Part shown: positions 48,982 to 57,686 of the stretch, in pieces | Layout of the letters: each line of letters opens with the position of its first letter | How positions within the stretch are numbered: the first letter of the stretch is position 1 | Origin: Streptomyces neyagawaensis | Lineage (GTDB): Bacteria > Actinomycetota > Actinomycetes > Streptomycetales > Streptomycetaceae | Reading direction: 5' to 3' | Length of the DNA: 64,000 nt | Assembly (NCBI RefSeq): GCF_023516595.1 | Contig: NZ_JAMGBG010000039.1 | Location: 120,457-184,456 of the forward strand | Made by a program: the position numbers and the translations under genes | Notes under the pieces: generated by a model | What the model was told of the DNA's origin: nothing | The model's database searches: none | The model's input: only the letters and a program-made list of their open reading frames with translations

Positions 48982-50560
48982 CACGTCTCGGAATCGTCGT
49001 ACTGACCCTGGTGACCGCCTGCCTGGCCACGGCGGCGGCGGTCGGGATCTCGCCCTGCTGGTGGATCGCCGCGTTCCCGCTCATCTGCACGGGTGTGCTG
49101 GGCGCGTGGGACCTCACCCAGCGCCGGCACTCCGTGCTGCGCGACTACCCCGTCCTCGGCCACGCCTGCTACCTCCTGGAGCGCGTACGCCCGGAACTCC
49201 AGCAGTACTTCGTCGAGCGGAACTTCGACGGGCGCCCCTTCGACCGGGACGTCCGCAGCATCGTCTACGAGAGGGCCAAGGGCACCGACGCGGAGGAGCC
49301 GTTCGGCACCGAACGCGACGTGTACCGGCCCGGCCACGAGTTCCTGGTCCCGTCGATGGCGCCGTGCCCGGTGCCGGACGACCCGCCGCGCGTACGGATC
49401 GGCGGCCCCGACTGCGGCCGCCCGTACGACATGGCCCTGCTCAACGTGTCGGCGATGAGCTTCGGCTCGCTGTCCGCCAACGCGGTCCTCGTGCTCAACG
49501 GGGGCGCGGCGGCGGGCGGGTTCGCCCACGACACCGGTGAGGGCGGCCTGTCCGAGTACCACCTGCGTCCGGGTGGCGACCTCGTCCGGGAGATCGGCAC
49601 CGGCTACTTCGGCTGCCGCACCGAGGACGGCGGTTTCGACGCCGCCGAGTTCGCCGACAAGGCCGCCCACGACCACGTCAAGTGCGTGTCCCTGAAGCTG
49701 TCGCAGGGCGCCAAGCCCGGTATCGGCGGGGTGCTGCCGGGCGCCAAGGTGAACGCCGAGATCGCCCGGGTCCGCGACGTGCCCGTGGGGCGGACGGTCG
49801 TCTCACCGCCGTACCATCGCGTGTTCTCCACGCCACGTGAACTGGTGCGCTTCATCGCCCGTATGCGTGAGCTGTCCGGGGGCAAGCCCGCCGGGTTCAA
49901 GCTGTGCGAGGGTTCACGCCGGCAGTTCCTGGCCGTGTGCAAGGCCATGCTGGAGGAGGGCACGGCACCCGACTTCATCGTGGTCGACGGCGCCGAGGGC
50001 GGGACCGGCGCGGCGCCCCTGGAGTTCGTCGACCATGTCGGCACCCCCCTGACGGAGGGCGTGCACATCGTGCACAACGCCCTCGTCGGGGTGGGCCTGC
50101 GCGACCGGGTCAGGATCGGCGCGAGCGGCAAGATCGCCACCGGCACCGACCTGGTCGAACGCATGGTCCAGGGCGCGGACTACGGCAACGCCGCGCGGGC
50201 GATGATGTTCGCCGTCGGATGCGTCCAGGCACAGCGGTGCCACACCAACACCTGCCCCACGGGCGTCACGACCCAGGACCCCGCCGGGCCCGCGCCCTCG
50301 ACGTCACCGACAGGACGGCGCGCGTCCGGCGCCACCAGGAGGCCACCGTGGCCGGCGCCCTGCAGATCATGGCGGCCATGGGGGTCACCGACCCGCGTCA
50401 GCTGCGCCCGCACATGCTCCGCCGACGCGTCGACGCCTGTACCGAGCGGTCCTACGCGGAGCTGAACGAGTGGCTCGCGCCGGGACAGCTGCCGGCCGAG
50501 CCGCCCGCCTCCTGGGCGGCCGACGGGCGGGCCGCGGACCCGGACCGCTTCACCGTCTGA
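48978..50560 (+). pseudogene. FMN-binding glutamate synthase-like protein, frameshifted
   Basis: The gene encodes a membrane-anchored GltB2-type protein: two N-terminal helices (LGIVVLTLVTACLATAAAVG and beyond) and an FMN barrel with LNVSAMSFGSLSANAV, DTGEGGLSEYH, KLSQGAKPG, VDGAEGGTGAAP, and the Cys motif RCHTNTCPTGVTTQDP. Just after that motif the frame is lost near 50284-50297. The natural continuation (RALDVTDRTARVRRHQEATV, then AGALQIMAAMG) is in another frame and ends at 50560. Adding one base restores a 527-aa protein. It is coupled to the PP2C gene by GTGA. This could be a true lesion or an assembly error in a C/G run. Confidence 0.82.
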
Positions 50561-50713
50561 CCTGGAGGACTCCACCGTCCCGCGGGTTCCCCGTCCGCAC
50601 CGGACCGAGAAAAAAATTCTGAGGTCGGAGGAATGCGCGTCGGAGGCCGGGGTATGCGCGTGCTTGCCGGACCAAGGGCCGGCGAGGACAAGGCGATCGA
50701 CTGGGAGGGGCGG

Positions 50714-51556
50714 ATGATGGCGACGGCCGTACAGACCACTGGACGGACGGCGGACGTTCCGGAGATCGCGGACCCTTCCAAGGTCGCGCCGAAGGACGCA
50801 CGAGAGCTGTCGAAGCTCTTCTTCGATCAGCTGGCGGTACTGGAGGAGGGCACCCCCGAGTACCAGTACGCCAGGAACACACTGATCGAGATGAACATGT
50901 CCCTCGTCCGCTACGCGGCCGGGCGTTTCCGCAGCCGCGGGCCTGAGGAGATGGAGGACATCGTCCAGGTCGGCATGATCGGACTGATCAAGGCGATCGA
51001 CCGGTTCGAGCTGTCCCGCGAGGTCGAGTTCACCTCCTTCGCCGTCCCCTACATCGTCGGCGAGATCAAGCGGTTCTTCCGCGACACCTCCTGGGCCGTC
51101 CATGTGCCCCGCAGGCTCCAGGAGGCCCGTGCGCAGCTCGCCCGCGCCAACGAGGAACTGCAGAGCCGTCTCGGCCGGACCCCGACGACGCAGGAGCTCT
51201 CCGAGCTGATGAGCCTGCCGGAGGACGAGGTCGTGGAGGCCCAGCTGGCCTCCAACGGCTACAAGTCGGCCTCCCTGGACGCGGCGATCACCGGCAGCGA
51301 GGACGGCGAGTCCGCGCTGGCCGACTTCATCGGGGACGAGGACGCCTCGTTCGGTCTCATCGAGGACTTCCACGCCCTCGCCCCGATGATCGCCGAACTC
51401 GACGAACGCCATCGCAAGATCATCCACTGGCGATTCGTGGAGGAACTCACCCAGGCCGAGATCGGCGAGCGTCTCGGCATCTCCCAGATGCAGGTCTCCC
51501 GACTCATCTCCCGCCTCCTGGCCCGCCTGCGCGAAGGAATGCTCACCGGCGCCTGA
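50714..51556 (+). CDS. RNA polymerase sigma factor, SigB/SigF/SigG subfamily
   Basis: The 280-aa protein is a group 3 sigma factor. Region 2 covers NTLIEMNMSLVRYAAGRFRS and MEDIVQVGMIGLIKAIDRFE. The region 2.4 helix ends with TSFAVPYIVGEIKRFFRDTS, and region 3 begins at WAVHVPRRLQEARAQLARA. Region 4 holds the helix-turn-helix ELTQAEIGERLGISQMQVSR. Such factors direct stress or developmental genes and are held by RsbW-like anti-sigma factors; the candidate partner is encoded at 47139. ATG 50714 has GGGAGGGG upstream. Longer starts at 50633 and 50654 are possible. A terminator follows at 51576. Confidence 0.93.
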   Translation: MMATAVQTTGRTADVPEIADPSKVAPKDARELSKLFFDQLAVLEEGTPEYQYARNTLIEMNMSLVRYAAGRFRSRGPEEMEDIVQVGMIGLIKAIDRFELSREVEFTSFAVPYIVGEIKRFFRDTSWAVHVPRRLQEARAQLARANEELQSRLGRTPTTQELSELMSLPEDEVVEAQLASNGYKSASLDAAITGSEDGESALADFIGDEDASFGLIEDFHALAPMIAELDERHRKIIHWRFVEELTQAEIGERLGISQMQVSRLISRLLARLREGMLTGA

Positions 51557-51575
51557 CGCCTGAGCCCGACACCCG

Positions 51576-51603
51576 GGGGCGGTCGCGCCGACGCGGCCGC
51601 CCC
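51576..51603. terminator. Bidirectional terminator hairpin
   Basis: A 12-bp stem (GGGGCGGTCGCG with CGCGGCCGCCCC, one G-U pair) closes a 4-nt loop. It lies 20 bp after the sigma-factor stop and 17 bp before the stop of the convergent APC transporter gene, so it can end both transcripts. Confidence 0.8.
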
Positions 51604-51620
51604 TTCCGCGTGGACCGGCG

Positions 51621-53594
51621 TCAGCCCACGTGGACGCGGGGGCGCCGGGCCCGGTCCGGTTCCGCCTCGCGGAGGACCTCACGTGTGACCGGGGCGACCT
51701 CGCCATGGCCGAAGAGGAAGAACCGGAGGAAGTTGGCGAAGGGAGTGCCCTCCGTCCACTCGAAGTAGATGTGGGGGATGCCCCCGGTCATGTCACGGAC
51801 GTGCAGGAGCAGCGCCGCCAGGGCGTTCGGGACCGAGGAGGACTCCAGCGTCAGCACCCGGTAACGGTCGTGCAGCACCTCGCCCCGGACGGTGAGGCCC
51901 GCCTCGAACTCGGAGGGGTCCGTCACCGTGACCTCCACGAAGACGACGTCCTCGGACAGGGGGACGTCGTTGTCGTGACGGATCTGCTCGATCTTCTCCC
52001 GGTACTCGGTGCTGTCCCGGCTGTCCGGCTCGTTGGCGACGAAGCGGATCCTGCGGTGGGCGATGTCCCGTACGAAGCGCTCCGCCACGTCGTCCAGCTC
52101 CACGCTGGTCACGCGCAGTTCGAAGGCGCGGGCCAGCCGGGACAGCAGGGAGACGAGGACGATGCCCGCGATGAAGCAGGCGCCGATCTTCACACCGTCG
52201 GGGCGTTCGACGACGTTCAGGACGGTGGTGTAGAGGAAGACGACGGAGATGATCGCGAAGGCGATCGTCCAGTTGCGCTGACCGGCCTTGCGGGCCGCGA
52301 TGGTCACCGCGATCGCCGCGGAGGAGATGAGGACCAGGACACCGGTCGCGTACGCGCCGCCCTGCGCGTCCACGTCCGCGTCGAAGATCCAGGTGACCAG
52401 GAAGCCGACCAGGGTGAAGACGATCACCATGGGGCGGACGGCGCGGGCCCAGTGCGGGGCCATGCCGTACCGGGGGAGGTAGCGCGGCATCAGGTTGAGC
52501 AGGCCCGCCATGGCGGAGGCGCCCGCGAACCAGAGGATGGCGATGGTGGAGACGTCGTAGACCGTGCCGAAGGTGTTGCCCAGATAGTCGTGCGCGAGAT
52601 AGGCCAGCGCGCGCCCGTTGGCGCTGCCGCCCGGCTCGAACTCCTTCTCCGGGATGAGGAGGGTGGTGATGAAGCTCGTGCAGATCAGGAAGACGCTCAT
52701 GATCACGGCAGCGGCCGTCAGCAGCCGCTTGGTCTCCCGGATCCGTCCCTTCGGGTTCGCCTCCGTGTCGCCCGGGTCACCCTGCACATGCGGCATGACC
52801 GCGACGCCGGTCTCGAAGCCGGAGAGGCCGAGCGCGAGCTTCGGGAAGACGATCAGCGCCACACCGATCATGACGAAGACGTTGCCGTGTTCGGCGGTGA
52901 GGGCGGTCGACCAGTCCGTGACGACATGGCCCGCGGTCACGACGTGCCACAGGCCGGTCACCACGACCACGGCGTTCAGCGCCAGATAGATCCCCACCAG
53001 TGCCACCGCGACACCGATGGCCTCCAGGAAGCCCTTGAGGAACACCGCGCCGAGCAGGGCGATGAGCACGAGCGTGATCAGGACCTGCTTGTCGTGCAGC
53101 GCGTCGGCCAGGTGGGGGTTCTCGACCAGGTGCGTCGAGGCGTCCGCCGCCGACAGCGTGATCGTGATGAGGAAGTCGGTCGCCGCGAACCCCAGCAGGG
53201 TCAGGACGAACAGCTTGCCCTTCCAGAAGGTCAGCAGCCGTTCCAGCATGGCGATGGAGCCCTCGCCGTGGGGGCTCTCTTCGGCCACCCGCCGGTACAC
53301 GGGGAGCGCCCCGGCCAGGGTGACGATCACCAGCACGACGGTCGCCACGGGGGAGAGCAGTCCCGCTGCCAGCGCCGCGATGCCGGGCTGGTAGCCGAGC
53401 GTGGAGAAGTAGTCGACGCCGGTCAGGCACATCACCCGCCACCAGGGCTGACCCCGGTGCGCGGACCCGGATCCGGGCCCCGGCTCAGGCTCGCGGCCCG
53501 GCGCGGTGCGGTCGCCGCCCTTGCCCATGTCGGACAGGCCCTCCAGCATCCACGCGCGCAGGCGGGTGGAACGGGTGGCCTCCGTGGCAGCCAT
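51621..53594 (-). CDS. APC-superfamily transporter with cytoplasmic C-domain
   Basis: The 657-aa protein has about 12 transmembrane helices beginning near GVDYFSTLGYQPGIAALAAG (about 55-75). A C-terminal cytoplasmic domain of roughly 165 residues follows (from FELRVTSVELDDVAERFVRD on). The layout resembles APC-type amino acid or potassium transporters with a regulatory tail, as in the KimA group. The substrate is uncertain. The C-domain includes DVVFVEVTVTDPSEFEAGLT and ends in a short basic tail. ATG 53594 has CTGGAG upstream. The gene converges with the sigma-factor gene. Confidence 0.85.
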   Translation of the reverse strand: MAATEATRSTRLRAWMLEGLSDMGKGGDRTAPGREPEPGPGSGSAHRGQPWWRVMCLTGVDYFSTLGYQPGIAALAAGLLSPVATVVLVIVTLAGALPVYRRVAEESPHGEGSIAMLERLLTFWKGKLFVLTLLGFAATDFLITITLSAADASTHLVENPHLADALHDKQVLITLVLIALLGAVFLKGFLEAIGVAVALVGIYLALNAVVVVTGLWHVVTAGHVVTDWSTALTAEHGNVFVMIGVALIVFPKLALGLSGFETGVAVMPHVQGDPGDTEANPKGRIRETKRLLTAAAVIMSVFLICTSFITTLLIPEKEFEPGGSANGRALAYLAHDYLGNTFGTVYDVSTIAILWFAGASAMAGLLNLMPRYLPRYGMAPHWARAVRPMVIVFTLVGFLVTWIFDADVDAQGGAYATGVLVLISSAAIAVTIAARKAGQRNWTIAFAIISVVFLYTTVLNVVERPDGVKIGACFIAGIVLVSLLSRLARAFELRVTSVELDDVAERFVRDIAHRRIRFVANEPDSRDSTEYREKIEQIRHDNDVPLSEDVVFVEVTVTDPSEFEAGLTVRGEVLHDRYRVLTLESSSVPNALAALLLHVRDMTGGIPHIYFEWTEGTPFANFLRFFLFGHGEVAPVTREVLREAEPDRARRPRVHVG

Positions 53595-53782
53595 GCAGGA
53601 ACTCCAGACGTGCGGTGATACGAACAGTTCCGGCCATCGGAAGACCGCCGCATCAGCGTAAGCAGGGAGTGATGCCGAGGCCATGGCGAATGGGGCCCGG
53701 CGGCGTCAAGACCGCGTTAAGGAGTGCGCCGGACGAGTGGACCGGGCGCCGCGGGAGGGGGAGGAGGGGCGAGGGACGGGTG

Positions 53783-53940
53783 CCCGCGAGGGGGACGCCG
53801 CGCCGTGCCTCTGCCGGTCGCCGACGACGGTGACCGGGAGTCGGCCAGGAGTCGACCGGCAGCCGACCGGGGCGGGGCGGGGCACCGGTCCCGCGAGGGG
53901 GACGCCCCGCCGTGCCTTGCCGGTCGCCGGCGGTGACCGC
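53783..53940. repeat. Duplicated 50-bp element in a gene-free stretch
   Basis: Two copies of an element beginning CCCGCGAGGGGGACGCC, then CGCCGTGCC, TGCCGGTCGCCG and GGTGACCG, lie about 107 bp apart (near 53783 and 53890). Between them are GTCGACCGGC-like short repeats. The 413-bp region from 53595 to 54007 has no gene I can support. The repeats suggest local duplication in a degenerating region. Confidence 0.7.
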
Positions 53941-54007
53941 GCGTCGGCCGCCGGGGCGGATCACCAGGCGCCCGACCTAGCGGCTCCCCGGCGGCCTCCC
54001 GGCGGCT

Positions 54008-54355
54008 TCAGCGTGAGGTCCGTGCGCCGTCGACGCCCCCCGGGGGCGTGCCCGGCCGGAGCATCTGGCTCGCGGCCAGCTCGCGGTAGAGGGGACTGCC
54101 GGCCAGCAGCTCCTCGTGGCGTCCGCCGTCGGCCGTGTGGCCTTCGTGCAGGAGGACGATGTGGTCGGCGTGCTGCACGGTGGACAGCCGGTGCGCGATG
54201 ACCAGCAGGGCGCACTCCTGGGCGACGTCCTTCATCACGGAGGTGAGCGCCGATTCGTTGATCGCGTCCAGATGGGACGTGGGCTCGTCCAGCAGGAGCA
54301 GCGCGGGGCGGGCGAGCAACGTGCGGGCGATGGCGACGCGCTGGTGTTCACCCGC
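54008..54355 (-). pseudogene. C-terminal relic of an ABC exporter ATPase
   Basis: The fragment starts in the signature region (GEHQRVAIARTLLARPA, where the family has SGGERQR). It continues through Walker B and the D-loop (LLLLDEPTSHLDAINESALT), the H-loop (LLVIAHRLSTVQHADHIVLL), and the normal C-terminus. It is from an ABCB-type fused exporter, whose membrane domain, Walker A and Q-loop are missing. The frame extends upstream only through unrelated sequence. It cannot hydrolyse ATP and is a relic. Confidence 0.8.
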
Positions 54356-54459
54356 AGCATCCGGTGGTAGTACGCCTCGGAGCACCAGGCCACGTGGTCG
54401 CCCCCGATGCCGGTCGGATGCAGCCGGCTGCCGTGTGCGCACAGGAGGCGGTCCGGTGC
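54350..54459 (-). pseudogene. Unidentified coding fragment fused to the ABC relic
   Basis: In a different minus-strand frame the sequence reads DRLLCAHGSRLHPTGIGGD, then HVAWCSEAYYHRMLRVN, with good codon bias. It stops resembling a protein where the ABC relic begins. I do not recognise the family. The junction near 54350 probably marks a deletion joining two genes. Nothing else is identifiable between 54460 and 54819 except a perfect palindrome and the promoter region of the next gene. Confidence 0.45.
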
Positions 54460-54549
54460 CCACCTTCGGCCGTCCGTTCCTCGTCAGACGTATCGTGACC
54501 TGCGTCGACACGGAGACCCGTCATTCGGTCCCGGCCGACCCGACGGCCG

Positions 54550-54573
54550 GCGCCCTGCGGCGCCGCAGGGCGC
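54550..54573. repeat. Perfect 24-bp palindrome
   Basis: GCGCCCTGCGGC is followed directly by its exact reverse complement. The palindrome can extrude a 10- to 11-bp hairpin. It lies 247 bp before the roadblock-like gene in an otherwise featureless gap. It may be a terminator of a lost gene or a binding site of a dimeric regulator. Confidence 0.7.
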
Positions 54574-54819
54574 AGCCACGTCGCAGGCACGTGCGCCGTT
54601 TCCCGTGAGAAATCCCCGGGACCCGGGATCGACAAGGTCACCGGACTTCCGCGCACGACGGTCAAAAGCGCTGCGGCATCCGGCAATTCACGGCTTATGT
54701 GTTCAGTACCGAACGACAACCGAACATCAGCGCTGTCCGGCGCGGGCACTTCGTAGGGTCCTTACATCGGCGGAGAGGGCGATGCCCCGTCCGCACCGTG
54801 ACGTGGAGGAGATTTCGGG

Positions 54820-55194
54820 ATGAGCAATGTGGAGATCTCGCTGAAGGAGATCATGACGTCGATCGAAGGCGCTTTAGGGACCGCGCTGGTCGACTACACG
54901 AGCGGGATGGCGCTGGGCACGCTCGGGGGTGGGAAGGACCTCGACCTGACCGTCGCGGCGGCGGGCAACACGGATGTGATCCGCGCCAAGACCCGCACCA
55001 TGGAGCACCTGGGGCTCACGGGCGAGATCGAGGACGTGCTGATCACGCTCGGCAGCCAGTACCACATCATCCAGCCGCTCAAGGGTCGCAGCGGCAACGG
55101 CCTGTTCCTCTACCTCGTGCTCGACAAGGGCAAGTCGAACCTCGCCATGGCCCGCCACCAACTCAAGCGCGTCGGACTGGATCTCCACGTATAG
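54820..55194 (+). CDS. Roadblock/LC7-like small protein
   Basis: The 124-aa protein has the alternating pattern of a roadblock/LC7 fold. A first helix (LKEIMTSIEGALGTALVDYT) is followed by strands GMALGTLGGGKDLDLTVAAA, a second helix with NTDVIRAKTRTMEHLGL, and strands EDVLITLGSQYHIIQPL and GLFLYLVLDKGKSNLAMARH. Such proteins often pair with MglA-type small GTPases. In Streptomyces they occur in conservon operons, but here no GTPase, histidine-kinase-like or P450 partner adjoins. ATG 54820 has GGAGGA upstream. The next gene on the strand is an ArsR-type regulator 235 bp away. Confidence 0.78.
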   Translation: MSNVEISLKEIMTSIEGALGTALVDYTSGMALGTLGGGKDLDLTVAAAGNTDVIRAKTRTMEHLGLTGEIEDVLITLGSQYHIIQPLKGRSGNGLFLYLVLDKGKSNLAMARHQLKRVGLDLHV

Positions 55195-55429
55195 CAATGC
55201 CGTGATGCGCGCCCTCGCATGCCCATGACTTGAAGACTTCTTCAACTGGGAATATCCAGATGAGGTCAAAGCCATGGGTGTGCGGGGCCGGATCAGCGAG
55301 GATTGGCGCAGCACACGGCGCCGGCCCCCGTCGAACCGTCCGTGGTGGCATCTGGGCCGGCGTCGAGAGAAAGCCCAGAGAAGGCGCCAGAGAAAGCCCG
55401 TCGAACACGGCAGGGAGCGAGCGATTCTC

Positions 55430-55801
55430 ATGCAGGTCCCCCTCTACCAGGCCAAGGCCGAGTTCTTCCGCATGCTCGGACACCCGGTGCGCATCCGGGT
55501 TCTGGAACTGCTGCAGAGCGGCCCACTCGCCGTGCGCGACCTGCTCAGTGAGATCGAGATCGAACCGTCCAGCCTTTCCCAACAACTGGGTGTCCTGCGC
55601 CGTTCGGGGATCGTCGTCTCCATCCGGGAGGGCTCCACGGTCAGCTACGCGCTCGCCGGCGGCGACGTGGCCGACCTGCTGCGCGCCGCTCGCCGCATCC
55701 TGACCGAATTACTCGCCGGCCAGAGCGAGTTGCTCGCGGAACTCCAGCAGGCGGAGTTCCAGCCGGCCCTCACACCGGGCGGAGCCGACCGGCGCGCGTG
55801 A
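55430..55801 (+). CDS. ArsR-family winged-helix regulator
   Basis: The 123-aa protein starts MQVPLYQAKAEFFRMLGHPV and has the ArsR winged-helix: RIRVLELLQSGPLAVRDLLS, then EPSSLSQQLGVLRRSGIV and the wing SIREGSTVSYALA. The C-terminal helix (AARRILTELLAGQSELLAEL) mediates dimerisation. There are no Cys residues, and the usual ArsR metal site motif is absent, so metal sensing is unlikely. ATG 55430 has GGGAG 11 nt upstream. A longer open frame to 55274 encodes an Arg-rich tail that I reject. It may respond to redox or small molecules and could regulate the preceding roadblock-like gene. Confidence 0.87.
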   Translation: MQVPLYQAKAEFFRMLGHPVRIRVLELLQSGPLAVRDLLSEIEIEPSSLSQQLGVLRRSGIVVSIREGSTVSYALAGGDVADLLRAARRILTELLAGQSELLAELQQAEFQPALTPGGADRRA

Positions 55802-55912
55802 CCCGCGGCGAGCCCCGACGCGTAATCCGACGCGAGCCTCGACGCGTGACCCGACGCGAGCCCTGACCGGCCCGACAGGCGCCGACCGGTACGACAGGCC
55901 CCGACCGGGCGA
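55802..55912. repeat. Short direct repeats after the ArsR gene
   Basis: The gap contains three or four copies of GACGCGTGACCCGACGCGAGCC-like units (variants GACGCGTAATCC and CGACGCGAGCCT) and then GACCGG-TACGACAGGC-type copies. They resemble slippage products. No coding potential is seen in the 168 bp between the two genes. Confidence 0.6.
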
Positions 55913-55969
55913 CACCGCGTCCAGCCGGTCGGTCAGGCGCGGTCCCCGGGATGTGGTGAAGTGGGGATC

Positions 55970-56692
55970 ATGACGACGCGTGACACGATCGTGGTGCCGG
56001 AGCTGTACGTCGGCTACCCCGGAGTGGCCTTCGGGGGCTATGTCGCCGGCACCCTGGCGGAGCGGTCCGGGGCGAAGTCGGTACGGGTGGACTTCCGTGG
56101 GCCGGTGCCGGTCGAGGTGCCCGTACGGATCGCCGAAACGGCTGACGGGGGCGTCGAGTTGGGCGAGGCCGAACGGCCCCTCGCCGCCGCCCACCCCGCC
56201 GAACTGCCGCTCGATGTGCCGGCCGCGCCCTCCTGGGACGAGGCGGCCGCCGCAGCGGAGAGGTTCCGCGCGACACCACCCCCGGGGGTCGTCGACTGCT
56301 TCGGCTGCGGCCTGCGTACCGCCGACCGCGGCCTGCGCGTCTACTGCGGACCGGTGCCGGGCCAGGACGTCGTGGCCACCGCCTGGACCCCGTCGCCGGT
56401 CTTCGCCGACCCGGACGGCCTGCTCCCGACCCGCCTGGTCTGGGGCGCCCTGGACTGCCCGGGACACTGGGCGGGCCGCTTCCTCGGCACCCTGCGCGCC
56501 GGCGCGGTCACCGCCTCCCTCACCGGCACGGTCCTCCGGCCGGTCGCCGCGGGCGAGCCGCACCTGCTGTACGCCTGGCTGCTCTCGGAGTCCGGCCGCA
56601 AGCACACGATGGGCGTCGCGCTCACCACACCCGAGGGCGAGCTGTGCGCCACCTCCGAGTCGCTGTGGATCGACCCCCGACCTGCCTCCTGA
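55970..56692 (+). CDS. Thioesterase-like (hotdog-fold) protein
   Basis: The 240-aa protein seems to contain two hotdog-like halves. The first has FGGYVAGTLAERSGAKSVRV and DFRGPVPVEVPVRIAE. The second has the conserved CFGCGL motif after residue 105 and then LPTRLVWGALDCPGHWAGRF, VTASLTGTVLRPV and GHWAGRF-type elements. The CFxCG element is seen in PaaI-like acyl-CoA thioesterase relatives. A catalytic residue is not certain. ATG 55970 follows GTGGGGATC. It converges with a lipoprotein gene 19 bp downstream. Confidence 0.78.
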   Translation: MTTRDTIVVPELYVGYPGVAFGGYVAGTLAERSGAKSVRVDFRGPVPVEVPVRIAETADGGVELGEAERPLAAAHPAELPLDVPAAPSWDEAAAAAERFRATPPPGVVDCFGCGLRTADRGLRVYCGPVPGQDVVATAWTPSPVFADPDGLLPTRLVWGALDCPGHWAGRFLGTLRAGAVTASLTGTVLRPVAAGEPHLLYAWLLSESGRKHTMGVALTTPEGELCATSESLWIDPRPAS

Positions 56693-56711
56693 ACCGCGAC
56701 TCCTCCTGGCG

Positions 56712-57437
56712 CTACGGCGTGTAGGGGGCGTCGCTGTGGTGCAGTTCCACCATGGAGGCGCCGCTGACCTCGTACACCGCGGTGCGGGTGAGGGTGACGA
56801 CGGCCGCCGGATCGTCGTCGCCGCGCGTCCGGTAGACGACGGTCACCTGGCGCGGCGGCCCGGCGGACGGGAAGTCGATGGAGACCACCGGGGTGCGGTC
56901 GCCCAGTTCGGCGGCGGCCGCGGGGACGGGGGTGCCGCCGTCGTTGCGCCAGGTGACCAGCGTGTAGAACTTGCCCGTTCCACCGGTGGAGATCTTCAGC
57001 GCGCCCACGGCGTCGGCCGCGCTGTCCCCGGTGAGGTCACCGATGGCGCACTGGGGTTGCAGCTCGATCACCACACCGTCCGGACCCTCCCAGCGGCCCG
57101 CGCTGAGGGAGGCCCCCGCGATGCCGTACCCCTCCAGGCCTCCGCCGTCCAGGGACGCGTTCTGCAACTGCGCGCATGTCAGGGCCTTGGCGCCACCGGC
57201 TGCCGTACCACTCGGCTTCGAGGACGGGGTCTTGGTGGGGGTCCCGGGTGTCTTCTTGCTGCCGGGCGTCTTCGTCGCCGTGGGGGTCGCGGACTTCGAC
57301 CCCTTGCCCGGCTTCCCGCTCCCGCCCGCCTCGCCCGGAGCCAGGTCCTTGGGCCCGCAGGCCACCACCAGCCCCGCGATCAGCCCCGCGGCGGCCATCT
57401 GGGACACCCGTCTCGCACAACCCCTGGATCGGTTCAC
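56712..57437 (-). CDS. Secreted lipoprotein of unknown function
   Basis: The 241-aa protein has a lipoprotein signal peptide ending at Cys27 (AAAGLIAGLVVACG). A Thr/Pro/Lys-rich linker of about 50 residues follows (SATPTATKTPGSKKTPGTPT). A globular domain from about residue 85 (LTCAQLQNASLDGGGLEGYG, then FYTLVTWRNDGGTPVPAAAA) has one further Cys pair candidate and many beta strands. It is likely anchored to the membrane with the linker spanning the cell wall. Function is unknown. GTG 57437 follows GGAGAG. It is divergent from a secreted protein gene at 57687. Confidence 0.82.
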   Translation of the reverse strand: MNRSRGCARRVSQMAAAGLIAGLVVACGPKDLAPGEAGGSGKPGKGSKSATPTATKTPGSKKTPGTPTKTPSSKPSGTAAGGAKALTCAQLQNASLDGGGLEGYGIAGASLSAGRWEGPDGVVIELQPQCAIGDLTGDSAADAVGALKISTGGTGKFYTLVTWRNDGGTPVPAAAAELGDRTPVVSIDFPSAGPPRQVTVVYRTRGDDDPAAVVTLTRTAVYEVSGASMVELHHSDAPYTP

Positions 57438-57686
57438 TCGTCACTCTCCGTCGCGCCATGGCCCGGCCCTTCCGTCGGGCACGGTCGGAGACGCGGACGG
57501 GTGGTACACGGTTGCACCGAGTTGTCCCTGTTCTGTAACGCGCTCCGCAACGCCCGACCGGGGTGCGTATCGCCGTGGCTGTCACGAATGTCATGACCGT
57601 GTACCGGAGCGGGCTCGAGTGGTGCCGGGTGACGCGGGCGCTCCCTACCCTCTGCCCACTGACGACGAGTCACGGGGGAGGCGTTC

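Noticed and set aside
48978..50465. Glutamate-synthase-like gene as an intact 495-aa protein
   Set aside because: The last 55 codons in this frame are Pro/Ser/Arg-rich and unlike the family, while the normal continuation is in the neighbouring frame.
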